A DNA stretch of 64,000 nucleotides, from the NCBI RefSeq assembly GCF_040436345.1, contig NC_133219.1, positions 24,216,709 through 24,280,708 on the forward strand, in the 5' to 3' direction. Below the pieces are notes generated by a model that worked only from the letters and a program-made list of their open reading frames with translations, did no database searches and was not told where the DNA came from. This document shows, in pieces, positions 12,491-25,836 of this stretch. The stretch is from Pagrus major. Lineage: Eukaryota > Chordata > Actinopteri > Spariformes > Sparidae. How positions within the stretch are numbered: position 1 is the first letter of the stretch; each line of letters opens with the position of its first letter. A program made the translations under genes and the position numbers.

Positions 12491-15400
12491 GTGTGTGGTT
12501 GTTCCTCTGGGCAGGCCATTAGGACACTAACAGGTTTTTAAAAGGTAGGCTTGGCGCTGCCTGCTGACACAACAGTCAGTAAATAGGGAGAGAGGACCCA
12601 GACTGTTTCCTCTCAGTCGGACACATCAGCAAAATCACAGTTGAAGACGAAGAGTCACAGAAATGGCAGTTAAACATGTGAGGTAAAATCGGAGGAACGA
12701 CCGATTCTTGAATTGAATTTCAGGAGGTAAAATAGTAGTTTGGAAGATCTATTTAATGTTTTACAACTGTTCTTCTCCTGTGACCCTGACATGTTTAGAT
12801 TTAGATAACTTTGGTGTTTTGGCAACAAATATTTCATCGAAATGGAAAGAATTAATAAAACTTTTTTTTGTCTTGTTCATCATTTTATACACATTTTCCA
12901 AAACATCCGGTGTGATATATTGAGTATCTTTGGAAACTTCAGGATCCAGAATTTAAATAATTCTGTGAGTTTTAACAATTAAAATGAATAACACGAGTTC
13001 ATAATGACCACTTTCGGGTCAGTGGGATTGACGAGGTTAACTACTCCATATGCTTGAGTAGTTTAATCTATAACAATGTACTTATACTTTTAAAACATAT
13101 TATATGTTTTTTCTATAAAATCTTAATCTGAAACATAAAACAAAGCTGTAAAGTGTCAGATTTAAACACTCAAATAAAGTACCTCAACATACAGTTTGAC
13201 TACAAAGTCGCTCTGATTAGAAGAAGCAAGAGTGAGAAAGTGAAAGGCAAAGTAAGAGGGTGGTGGGGTGCATGAGAAGACAAAAGAGGGGATGAAGAGA
13301 CAGATAATGACGTGGAGGGGAAACCACACGAGTGCCTACCTGAGCGATGGTACCTGGCTGCGCTGTGGCTGCAGTGAGAGAGGCAGCTGGGCCGAGAGAG
13401 GCGCCTCCTGGCCTCCACAGAAAGAGCAGCCATCACAGCTCCCATAATGCAGCTCAACTACCACAACAACGAGGCTAACGCTGCTATACTGCTGAATACT
13501 GCTGGAGATCCTGGATTAGAGCAAAATCTAGCAAGATAAGAGCCAAACTTTAAAGGACTAGATGGGGATGCTCAGTCATGGAGATCAATGCTAACAGAGT
13601 GAACACCGGCTCTAGAAACCGCTGCCCGAGAACCTGAATCTCACACACAGACAAACTACCAGGGTCTGTGGAAAAGGTGATAGTGATAGAATTTTTCAGT
13701 GTGTCAGTGTGTGCGTGTGTGTGCGGCTTTTGTCCGAGGCCACATTTGAAAATCTGTTTGAGTTTGTGACACCACGTCACAGTGTGAGAGGGAGAGATAA
13801 AAAAGAGTCAAGGGATCAAACAGCCCCGCACAGCTTCTGACCTTTCACATCACACACATCGCACACCTCCACGTTTCTTTATTTCTGTCTCACTCTCTTC
13901 CTCTCTTCTGATCGTTGTCCACATAGAAGTGTGACTATAACTCCTGTATACTCTGTCTGACTCTTACAGACTTTCTGCTCTACAAGTTCCTACTGTTGTG
14001 TGCTTATGAAAGCTCAAGCAAGCGTCCATTATCTCCCTGCATACAATCACAAGTATAGAAGGGGGTTGGCAATATGGAAATAAGAATCCTCCTTCTTAGA
14101 GTGGTTGGTACGGCGTATCATTAATTCAGAAAAATCGATGACTTTATCATCATTGCTTAGCCCACTTAGCTAACACGTTCAATGCCTTGGAAGTGTGTCA
14201 GTTGTTATGATACTTTGTGTGACTTACGCTACACAAAGCACCAGAAGTAGCGCTCATAATAATTTCCCCAGTGACCTCCCCTGGAAACTTGTGGATTAAT
14301 TGTGAATTTTATGGAAAATCTATTACCATTTCCTTTGATTGTGGTCACAGTCTGATTCCCTGCTGTGTTTACGGCTACTGCTGCAGTTTATGACAGTGAA
14401 ATGGATTATGGAAGATAACTGAGTCTTAATTTCCCACATATCCTGTTTTTAATTCGCAGCGTTCTGTTTTTAACAAACCACAACTCGCATTTACTGTAAA
14501 TCCTTATGACTTATGATTTAAATGGAGCATTTATTCCTGGACTGAAAACTCTAAGGAGAGGAGGTGTGTCTGAAAGTTTCCCAGCGTCATCTGCAAAACA
14601 ACAAATGACTAACTGCAACTCCTGCATAGAAACAACTTTAACTTGACTATTATCTAGAAGACAGAATTGAGACATTTAACCTGTCTGCTGGAGATCAATA
14701 ATCAACCATTACACACATAGAAGTAGTATAAAATACAAAAAAGCTGCTCTGTTACTTTCTGTTAGCACAAAGCTAAATTAAAAGTTGTTTGATGTCTATA
14801 CACACAAGAAGGTCATGCCCATTCATAGTACGTCATAGTCATAGTCATACTTTTAAAAAAGTTTACAAAAATGACATTCCTGTTGTTTGTTCTTAAAAAT
14901 GGATTAACTGATTATAGATTCTGATCAATTTGCTTTTGATCAAATCGTCCATTAATTGTGTGAGCTCTGGTGCATTTTAAAACCAATCCCATCAAAATCA
15001 AACCACAAAACATGTTCAAAATTTCCCACTGTATAACTCTTCAACATGCTTAATACACACACACAATAAACCAAAAGTCTCAACAACCCTGTTTCATCTC
15101 TCTCAACACTGCACACTAAAACTGTTTTGATAGTAATAGGTAATACAACTTATTTTTTTTCAACAGAATTTTGCAAGTTTAAGCTTTTTTTTACTCTTCT
15201 ATGATTGTAAACAGAATATCTTTGGGTTTTGGTCAGACAATAAAATACTTCTAAATACACCACCTTGGATTCTGGGAACGTTTGGGCAAAAATGAACAAA
15301 ATAAAGATAATTGTTAGCTGCAGCCCAACAATACTCAAAATTTTGGCTCCACAGCAGACATGTAATATCCCCTCTGTCCACCAGAGGGCACTGGACACCA

Positions 15401-18400
15401 TACAACATACAGCAGAAGAGGACAGCAGCTCACCATCATTCACTAACACAATCAAAGAGCAAAGAGGAGGCAATGAAATACGAGAGAACAGATCAAATTT
15501 TTGTGTCTATTCCAAGATCGTAAACAAGCTTACTCAGCTGTTGTAGATGCTGTCTGGGTTGTCACATAATCCGTTTCTATGTTTGACAGGGAGATGATTG
15601 ATCAGGAACAAATAATACATGGATAAAACAAGCAACAAAGAAATATAATATGAATAAATGTATGCTGCATGAGCTTATTCTCTGAGTGAGAATGTATTTC
15701 TGTGCACGTACAGAACCAGCTGATCAAACAGTGAACACATCGCAGAAAGCTGATTATATCCTCCATGTCTTTTTAATGCTCACATCTTCCCTAACAAGCT
15801 GCTCCAGGGACGGAGGATGAAAACTTTTCTTCACGTTGCACAAAGTGTTGACATGAGCTGCCCTCTCCACACTCAGTAAACAACACCCGAGACATTTATA
15901 TTTGCTGCATGGCCTCTCCACTAAAACTTTCTGCGAGAGCTGCAGGAATATAACAGAGGGCATTAGGGGGAGAGATGTCAGCTCTTTCAGGCTTTTCCAA
16001 CTCCTGCTACGTCCACCTCGCCCCTTCAACTGCCTGATACGCTCCAATTAAAACCAAACGCAGTCTCACTTCCATATGAGGTAATCCTCTTTTCATAAAA
16101 CCACCTCAGCTGGGCAGGTTCAAAGCCAACCCCAGCTGTGTAATTAAAACAGGGACTTCTTAATCAAAGCTTATTTTTTCCTCCTTCCCTGGTTGTTGCT
16201 TTATTCCCCTCATTTCTCTTTATGCAACACCCAGATACCTCATCCCTCTCTCCATGCTATGCTGAAGGCAGAATTAGGTTTAGGTAATGGATCAGTAGAG
16301 ACCTGAACACCCTACCTGTGCAGGAATCCATTATGAAAATTCAGACTGGGGGCTGTTGAGAGGAATATATGACGAAGAGAGGCTAAACAAAGCCGAAGGC
16401 AAAAGATGGCTCTGCAGAGAACATTCATCATCAAGTCTGTTTTTTCCCTTTAATGCAACACTGCACACTGAGGTGTCCTGTCCTCACCTATCTGTACCAA
16501 CCTCAAGAGCATCTGGGACAGAGGAAACAGCAGGCGATAACAGACAGAATGGGACTGATGATTAGCGCTTAAAAAAAGAAAGTGCAGAGGGAATGAGTGT
16601 GGATGAACAGGAAACAGTGTGGGGATGAAGACAGAGGGATACCTAGGAGTGCTGATTCAGCCGGCAGTGGTTTGGTGATGTTTATTGGATGAAAGGACAC
16701 AGGAGGAGGACGGAGGATAGACTTACACCTAAAAATCAATGACGGACGGAAGGACGTACAAACTCAAGAAGGACAGACTGGTCAAAAGATGAACAGTAAT
16801 AAAAATAATCATCTTAATTTGGAAAAGGTGCCTCTGATCAGACAAAACCACCCAAAAAGTTTACATCAGTAACACTCAGAAGTCTCCTTTACTTAAATAA
16901 TAAACGGAAAGAAAGAATATGTTTGATAAGAAGCACTTTTTAAGCCTTATTTTTCTTCATTACGGTATGAAAGTCTTTAAAATAAGACTCGGTAATAGTG
17001 GTTACGTGATTAAAAACAGCACCTCCCTCTGGGTCAAACAATCACACTCAAGTGAATGACTGTAGGCACAAGCCTCCTCTATCCTTTTCTCTTTCTTTAC
17101 CAAAGTAAAAGTACCAGAACAACAATGTAAAAATACTCCATTACGAGTAAAAGTCCTTCACGAATCAGCTAAATGTGCCTGATGTATCAAAACTTATTAC
17201 AACTAGTTTTAAATACTTAATATACAGTTAGGTAGTTTAGGATGTCCAGAGGATCCCAACAGATGCGTCAGGGCCCGTCCAAGGGTCACAAGAACAAACT
17301 GAGAAACTAATATTAGTCAGATATGTGTGTTTATATAAAAATATATTTTCCTCTGCCATCATCCTTTAGAAACATTGTTAAATGAAATTCCCAGATTCAT
17401 TCACATGATACCAGACAGGCTGATCACCTTCACCTTCCTTTTAATAAAACGAAACATGGCCAGTACTAACTCAGATATCATGGTGTACAGATATGGAATA
17501 CCAAAAGACACGTTGTTAAGAGCTTGTCATGTTTTCTTGTATATGAGTGTATATATATAGTATAGTTTATAGTTTTTTCTGTTTATTTTGTGTGTTTTTG
17601 TTGTCATTTAGTTTTTATTGTATTATCCCAAATTATGATATTTCTTTCGGTAAGGAGAGGCGATCCATTGTATCAGCCCCTTGAACTCTCCTGACACATC
17701 TCTTATCTTTTTAATTATCTTATTTTGTGTAACCTTAGGTGTGCAAATAAAATAAAAATTCATAAACAAAATAAGAAAAATTCGATAGTTTTACCTCTTC
17801 AGGCTGAAAACAAAGGAGCCCACACTAGACACTACTTGTTTTGTGAGGAATATTGTTTTGTATTTTACAAGCACACCTTAATTTGAAAGTAGTAGAAGTA
17901 GAAGTACAAATACCACAGTTTTTTAGTCGCAGATAATAGGAATGACAACAAAAGTATATACATATAGTTGTCTTGAAACCATGAACAACCACTACTGGTA
18001 CAACTGGAAATGAACCCTTACCTTAACAAATTTGTGAGCACAGAAGAAAATATCAGTGTACATCATTTAACTTTAGTTTTAAGAGGCAGAATTAAAAGAG
18101 GAAATACCTTGAACTAACGTCCCAGTGATGAAGCCAAAGAAGCAGCGCAGCAGCTTGGTGATCTCATTTTCACACTCTGCCTTGCATCTATTCATCCTCT
18201 AAACTTTGACCACCTGATCACAGCACCGAAGTGTAGAAAAAACAACAAGAAAAAAAACAGAAAATGTGGGGGCCTCACAAAAAAAGGAGACCACTCAAAA
18301 CACTCCACAAAGGGGGAAAATTAAAGAAGAAACATCAGGAGAAACTTCACAGAAAAGAAGAAAGATGCTCTATGTTCAGTCGCTAAGTTGGACAAATTTT

Positions 18401-21400
18401 AAAGTGCATGCTAAAAGTCTCCCAGAGGATGTTTCCTTGGTGTGATGTTGCCTTTATAGAAAACTCTCTAAAGCTCCTTTTTCAACTGGTGTCCCAGTTT
18501 GCTTACAGGTGATCACTCCCTCCTCCTCCTCCTCCTCCTCCTCCTCTTCTTCTTCTCTCCTCTTTCACTTGTTCCTCTCCTCTACCCTTGTCGCCTCAGA
18601 AGAGGTGAACTGAATTGCATGATGTTGGGTCTGTCCTGAAGCTTCGGTCGCTGTCGTTTCCTTTGACCGACCCCGACAAGCCACAACACGCAACACTGAC
18701 ACCCGTAAACACTCCTCCTGTTTCAGCTGTCGTCAGGCCACAGCGACGCATGGTCACCAGGACACGCTCACCCTCTGAAGTTCACCTCACGTTTTCTTGA
18801 CAGACAGAAGTCACGAAGAGAGAAGCCGGTGTAGAAGTATTTCACAGTTCAGTGAAGAAACCAAATCTCTCTGCTCAGCTTCCCCTCCCTCCCTCTTTTG
18901 TCTCTCTTCCACATCTAATCCGACTCATATTACAATTTTCATTTATAGTCTCATCTTCGTCTCCCCTAAATGGCCTCATTTTTTCGCTCTTCTTCTATGG
19001 TGTGGGAGTCACTTTAAATTCAGAGATTAACTTTGTGCTGAGTGTAATTTATTACTATCAAATGAAAAACTTCTCCACGCTTATCTAGAGCAGATAGTAG
19101 CAGAGTGGGGACAGCTTCAACATTTCTGGGTTAGAAGCGAAATAATTCATTAATTAAATTATTTATAAAAAACTATGACCATGACTTGTTTAAATCATAT
19201 GTAATTTGTGTTTCAAACAAGAAGGCAACCCAGACACTCAAACAAAACATTTTATTGACAGAACCAGTGCTTCTCAATCAGGTGTATCTCTTCAGTAGCC
19301 AGGGTAAGGCGTCGAAGGCTTATTAAAAAGTAGAATTTATGAATATGTCAAAAAAGAAGTATATAAATATTTTTTAAGGACAAAAGAGGACAATAAATAC
19401 ACAAATAGCATTACAAAATGGTGTGAGTTTCCTTCCTTTGCGTGTAACATCCTCGCAAGCAAAGTCAAAACAGATTGCTACAAGCTTCTGGGACTTGAAG
19501 TAAGAGAAGTACAAATGGTTGTGGTTTATAATTTAGTGTGATAGAGGGCTATCAAGTCTCATACTGGATTAGGCTTGAGACTGTTGGGCCATTACAGTTA
19601 ATTCTGTTACGTAACATCCATTAAAACGAACACATTTTGAAACATGGAAGGTGGTGTTGATGAAGAGGTACTCGAACTCATTTGATAAGGCTGTGAGGTT
19701 ACGCCACACAAAAAGGCTCAGAAACACTGAATCGAAGGATCAACGCTGCGTTTAGGACTTCAAAGTCTCTGAGTTTCCCCCAATGCATCCTCATCTCCCT
19801 GAGAAATTTAAGACTATAGCAACGAGGAGAACTTTTAAAAAGCTGTCATGGTCTAGAGAGTTCTCCACACTCACAGAAATGTAATTCATGGAGGAATTTA
19901 AAAAATCCTTTCTTTGTCTTCTGCTTTCTCTGTCTTCAACCTTTCCAGTCCACCTGTAGACCTTTGTTGCGTGTCACTCCCCTCTCATCATTTCCCTTTA
20001 ATCTGTCTACTGTTACTGTCCGATAGAGCTGTCGCTCTCAAACTTTTTTACATCAAGGACTCCTAAAACAACAAATCAGACCATGAATTTTTTTATCTGA
20101 CAAGAGTTTCGTTATAGATTTATAGATGATTCCCACCTTTTACCACATTTGCTCAACTATACTTCATATCCAGCAGTCTATCAAACAGTTATCCAGCTCA
20201 TCCCTGCTAAAACCACAGCAACCGATTCAACACCACCACCATCACCCCACCTCTCGCTGATACACATCTCCATCTCTGCGCTGCTATTTTTAGCAGGTGG
20301 CCATTACCGAGGTGAGGGCTTGCCCACCGACAATGCTCTACCTCTGTTCCCCTGGCATCACTGTGATGAAATAGACCCCGTCACAGCCCCGCTTTTCTTT
20401 CTTTCTCTGTTGCTGTCTTTTACTCACTGTGCTCCTGTTTCACCAACACAAAGAGCGCTTTCAACGATTTTTCCAACGTTAGACAGAAAAGAAAGACCTG
20501 AAGGATAACGTGTGTATGTGTGTTAAGGCGTGTCAGGGAAAGTTAACTCCAGTAACATGTGATCTGTTTGTCAAAAAAACCCATCTGGACTAACAATACC
20601 TGAACCGGCTGCAAAAACATTTTTCTCAGCATCTTCATCATTTTCAGTCTAAAGAACTTTAATCCAAGCAGCCTATACTAGGGTTTCCACTCAGTAAAAG
20701 TCCTGTAAACTTTCCAAAAAAGGGAACAGATGTCTCTTGTTGCCACTTGGAGCCGCCAAAGTGTAAAATTATCCTTTGAAGCTGTGAGGAAAAACCACAT
20801 AGCAGCACTAAACAGGATTGTGTGATAAGCCACAGGGCCAGCTCTTATGCGACTGGGTTTAGCGCTCACATTTCAGTGACCTGCTAGAGTACCATTACAT
20901 GGTGCATGAGGCTAAGCTGACCTCAGACCTTTAAGGCAGGTCACTATCACACTCATGTGCTTCATTTGGTTTAATGAAATCTCTCCTGAGCCCGAGGTAA
21001 TGTTTACTTTTTAATGAACATGGCCTTTATTTAAACCCTTGAAACTGTTTTGAGACCCCAAACAAGGTTTATGTTTTTCTTTTTTTCTTTTTTTTTGAAC
21101 AGCACAAAAACAGCTACAAGCTGATAAGGAGAAAAAGGAGGAGAATACAGTACATGGGGCAGAAAAACATCCAGGAGGAGGTAGGAAACAAGGTAGAGTA
21201 GGAAAAGGCAAAAAAGGAAAATAAGTCATAAGGGATGAGAAAAGGAGGTAAGGAAAGGGACAAGGAGGGGCAGGAAGAAGTAGGGAAGGGAACAAGATGG
21301 TAAAGGACAGGAGAGGAGGCATAAATGGACAGGAAGAAGAAAGGAAATAAGGGGGAATTAAAAGACATAAGGGAAGGATACAAGTAGACAAGGAAAGCGA

Positions 21401-22624
21401 GAGGAGACATAGATGGACTAAAACAAGTTGGGTAGAAGACTAGTAGCTAGGAAAGAAGCAGGAAAAGAAACAAGGAGTTAGTGAAGGAAAGGACGCTGGG
21501 AGGGGGAGGACAAATTAGGGAAGGAGACAAATATGAAGTTAAGGAAAAGGAGCTAAGGAGAGGAGCAAGAAGGGTGAGGGGAAACAAAACTAAATGAACA
21601 GGGGGTAAATAGATGGACTCAAAGAAGTTGAGAAAGGAAAGGAGGTCATGAAGGGGAAGGGGAAGGGGAGGCTGGCAAAGAAAGGAGGAAGGAAGGAAAG
21701 GAGAGATGAATTTGCATACCTGATTGCTTTAAAAATGCTAAAAAGACAACAAAAATAATAAAAGGTGGCTTTTATTTGGATGGCACTACATTTTTTCACA
21801 TTCTCATCAGTAAAAATATGAGGTTTAAATCAATAGTTGCCGATAAACTACAACTACACACCAGTTTGTAACGACACTGAGAGCTTAGGAGTCAGACTGA
21901 AGGCTTTCATTCACAAACACTTCTCCCTCCCTCCCTGCAGGCAAAAGATTATTTGTGCACAGTCGCATCTGGACCACTGGGTGGAGCACAAGAACAAACC
22001 AGGACTGGTGCCCAGTCCAAGCACCATACTGGATCCAGGAATGTAGGTTAAATATTCAGGATGTCCTATTGACTTGAGTTTCACCAGAACAGTCTGCATG
22101 TATGTGTGTTTGTGAGAGGGAGAAATGGTCAAAGGCAGTTAAAGAGGCACGGAGGAGGGAGAGGGGAACTGTGCAGAGGTTATTAATGGTGGGTTGAGGG
22201 TGTAGGGACATTTGACAAATGAGTTTATGCAACTAAATGATCTCTGGGGAGTTGACCCTGTGGTCAATGAGTCAGCCTTGCCCACAGGGACGTCAGGAGG
22301 CCGGGAGAGGTCCAGCCAGTCAATTCGGCGATCAATTCAAACACAGTTAGTCACACTTGTTGTGCATTCACCACATCATCAGTCTCACCAACACATCACA
22401 CTCACACATGATCGGTTTCTCCCCTCCTCTCACCTTTTTCCTGTTGCTGTGTGCTGGCGATGATCCATTTGACCAGGCAGCACTTCATCAGAGCTTTCCG
22501 AGAGAACCGCGGCTTTTGCCATTTCCCAGAATCCTTCACCCTGCCCGGTGCAGGCTCCACGCCATTGGCATCTCCCAGCAGGCTGCCATCGACCACCTTG
22601 CCATCCGCCTGAAGGGAAGGGAAC

Positions 22625-22662
<38 letters not shown>

Positions 22663-25630
22663 AGGTCGATATAGAAATTAAACAAACCAAGCTTTAAATT
22701 AAGCAGGAGATTGTGCGTGTGCCTGGAAATTATGATTAGCTTCTGATCTGGAGGTTTCTCCAGAACACGTCAAAGAGGATCAAACAGAGTTCAGCTCATC
22801 TGATCTGTCATGTTTTATGAGTTTTTTGGAAAGTGTGTGTCCAAATCTACTGTCTGTTATAGCTATACTTTCTGTACTGTATCATTAACTTGGAGTTGTG
22901 TTTGTGCACGATTAAATCATTTTATCCCTTTCAAGTTAGCCGGGTTAGGGGCTACGCTAGCTAAAGTGTCTTGTGTGCATGCTCTCTGGGCACCACAACG
23001 CGGAAGATCCCGGTAATTTTCATGCACCACTGAGCAGCTTTCATTGGAATGAACAGGGCTCCAACTCCAACGCAGCATCCAGATTTCCCTTGTTATATCC
23101 ATGGTCTCAATAAGTGTCACCTCTCATATTTCATGTATATTTCATAGCCATTTGAGCCATTGTTTAAAAATATTGATCAGAGCAGCTATAAGTGTATACT
23201 GGATTGTTTCATACAATGTTTAGTAAGCCCTAAAGATAGCAACATAAGGGAGACTAATTATAACTTGACTTTACTAGTGTACTTTGTGTTTTACTGCTGT
23301 TGTCATGATTTGTAATATTTATCAGCCCTGACAGCATCGGTTGGTAATGTCTTCTCCTTTTGAGTGTGTGTGTGTGTGTGTGTCATCATAGCAAAATGTG
23401 GTTGTGGAGACACCTGTTGTAGCAAGAACTATATAGCAGAAGCAGTTTTGAGTACTTTGTGTTGACAGATGTCTGTGTGCAGACTTTTGTCAGTGCAATA
23501 GCGTGCAAGATGCAAGATGCAAGATGCAGTCATGAAACCTCACAGGAGTATAGTTGAGATCAAAACGAAGGCTGAGTTTGAAGATGGGTATGGTCCAGCT
23601 CATGGGTACTGAGTACTCATGTAATAATGTGGTAATCACTACCGATTGGTCTTGGGTCGGAACGTGATAATGTTGACGGATGTAGCGGCTGGTGTGATGT
23701 CTTCACAAGATGGTCTCTAGTTTCACGTGTTCATTTTAATAAACATCCACCTATCTATCACTAAACTAATCTGTCATGTTGGACTTTTACCCGTGAATTC
23801 ATATCCGTTACATTCAAACAAAAAACAACTTCACAAAATGCTGATTAAGCCAATCACCACCAGGTAAATCTCTGTATTTCGTAGGATGCTGAGTTTTTAA
23901 ATTGGGTGTTGGTGGTGACTTTCCTGTGCTGCTGCATCAGTAGCGCCATTTGGATTCCTGTGTTTGAATGTGGATTCCACACAAAAAGTTTTACAAGCCA
24001 ACACCACCATGATGTATTGCTTCACTCACCATATGGTCTTGAACATATTTTAATGAGAATGGATTTAAAACGTTGGCTGCGAATAGAGTGGCTGACAACA
24101 ATCTACTGACACTGAGTGGATACAGGAAAAAAGAACAAAGGGAGCCATCTTTACTTTCACAGAGAGATGACACTTTGAGGAAAGTTGATTTCCACTTCAT
24201 CTACAAATCCGTGACGGATAGTCAAGAATTTTTCTGGTGAAAATGTGCAGCCTAGAGACAGCTTTCTAAGAACTAAGGGTGGAGGTGAGGTTACTTTAAT
24301 ATTCTGAGTTAATCGCACCTTGAAATATCTACCGACTCCAACGAATTAAAAGCCTTTTTCTTTTCATTTTCATATTCAGCCCCAATTTATCATCGTGGCT
24401 CTTACTATGCGAGACCAATCCCCTCCAACTCATTCATATTCAGCGTTTATCCTCTTTCATCAATGGAGATAAACTTGACTTCGAAGTTTTTTTGCTCTAA
24501 TATAAATTTAAATTTCTTTCCTTCATATCTCGGCGTCATTTTAGTTTCTTTTGCAGCAAAACAGTGATTTGATCTGAGGTGATATAATTTAGCAAGAATT
24601 TATTTTCTCAAATTCTCAAGAAGCTCTATGAGACTGCTCCTGCTGGGTGCATGAAAAACACACACACAGAGAAAACACACACATATATGCACACTGGAGC
24701 AAGTGTTGGGAGGAAGATGAAAGACGTGAAGACAGAACAAACAGAAGCTCTGTTTACTCTGTGGGGAGGAGAGGAAAGCAGAGGATGACAGAGGAGGAGG
24801 AAGGGAGGGAGATAGGAGGAGGGAGCACACACACAGAGGATTTTAAACGCCTATTTGATCCCATGGGAGTCTGACCAGGCAAATCCCTTAGTTTAAGGTA
24901 GTGAGAGAGAATGAGAAAAAGAAAATATATAAAGAGAGAGAGAGAGAGCAAAAGGGAAAAGATGTGAGGAGAACAAGGTCTGCTCATGTTCCTGGAAGAA
25001 CCGAAGCCAATTAGCATAATGAATACCGGCCTATCTGAGAAGAGGAACAAAGGACGAGCAGAGGACGGAGGGATCGAGGATGGGAAGATAGAGGAGATGA
25101 AGATTTGAAAGCATTTTGCTGGGGAATACATTTGCAAGGCTATTTCGGTGCATCTTCCGCATGAACAGGCAGATAAAAAGGGCAAAAGATGAGAGGGGAA
25201 AGGGCGGGGAAGGAGGGAGGAGTGAACATCTGCATAGATACACACTGAGTCGAAGTGGCTCATAACATAATGAGAAGACACCGAAATGGAAAGAGATGAC
25301 GGAAACTATTCCATTTATCCCCACATCTATTTATTCACAGATCACCAGTGGCACAGCAGAGACGCGTAATACGAGAAAAGGCAGAAGTAATGAGCTCAGC
25401 AGCGACTCGCTTCTTTGGAGAAGTAAATTAGAAGACAGAATTGTTTTCAATGTGACTTTTCAGTGGATGTCACAAATTGGAAAGAGGCCGCGAGACAAAC
25501 AGATGCAGACAGACGCATTGTAAACACAAGAAAATTCAGGGCTGCATTGGTTGTTTATTCACGGACCGCTGGACACGCAGGCACACAAACAATCGTGAGG
25601 CGCACACACACACACACACAGACACACACA

Positions 25631-25673
<43 letters not shown>

Positions 25674-25794
25674 AGAGTTTCAACTAGTATTTTTTCATGT
25701 TATGTTCCTTCTTAACGCTTCAGCTAGCTTTGTCCTGGGGCAGCACTTCCCCCATAACATCTTGCAACGTCCTGTGAACCACACATACACACAG

Positions 25795-25836
<42 letters not shown>

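Larger units (their letters stand above)
8916..13339 (-). other. kcnip3 intron between the 13.4-kb and 8.9-kb alternative exons
   Basis: Contains a CAG trinucleotide repeat (10135-10173), a roughly 0.5-kb degenerate tandem repeat (10850-11400), a CA run (11626-11648), and a CG/CA tract paired with a TG tract (12289-12489). The rest is unique sequence with no supported gene. Confidence 0.7.
13446..18107 (-). other. kcnip3 intron between the 18.1-kb and 13.4-kb alternative exons
   Basis: AT-rich intron. It contains a repeat family B fragment at about 15205-15335 and a 'taaaagtaccagaac...taaaaatactcc' repeat remnant at about 17100-17240. No coding sequence or RNA gene is recognised. Confidence 0.65.
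18196..22433 (-). other. kcnip3 intron between the canonical N-terminal exon and the 18.1-kb alternative exon
   Basis: Contains a TCC/TTC repeat (18519-18557), a short dispersed-repeat fragment (19540-19592) and a long plus-strand purine-rich domain (about 21120-21715). No gene is supported. Confidence 0.65.

Noticed and set aside
21011..21410. Minus-strand frames up to 126 aa rich in Ser, Pro, Phe and Leu
   Set aside because: Produced by the polypurine domain on the opposite strand; a pyrimidine-only strand rarely makes stop codons.
24754..25281. 175-aa minus-strand open frame, the longest in the window
   Set aside because: Lies opposite a purine-rich stretch, is Ser/Leu/Pro-biased without recognisable domains, and has no matching splice structure.
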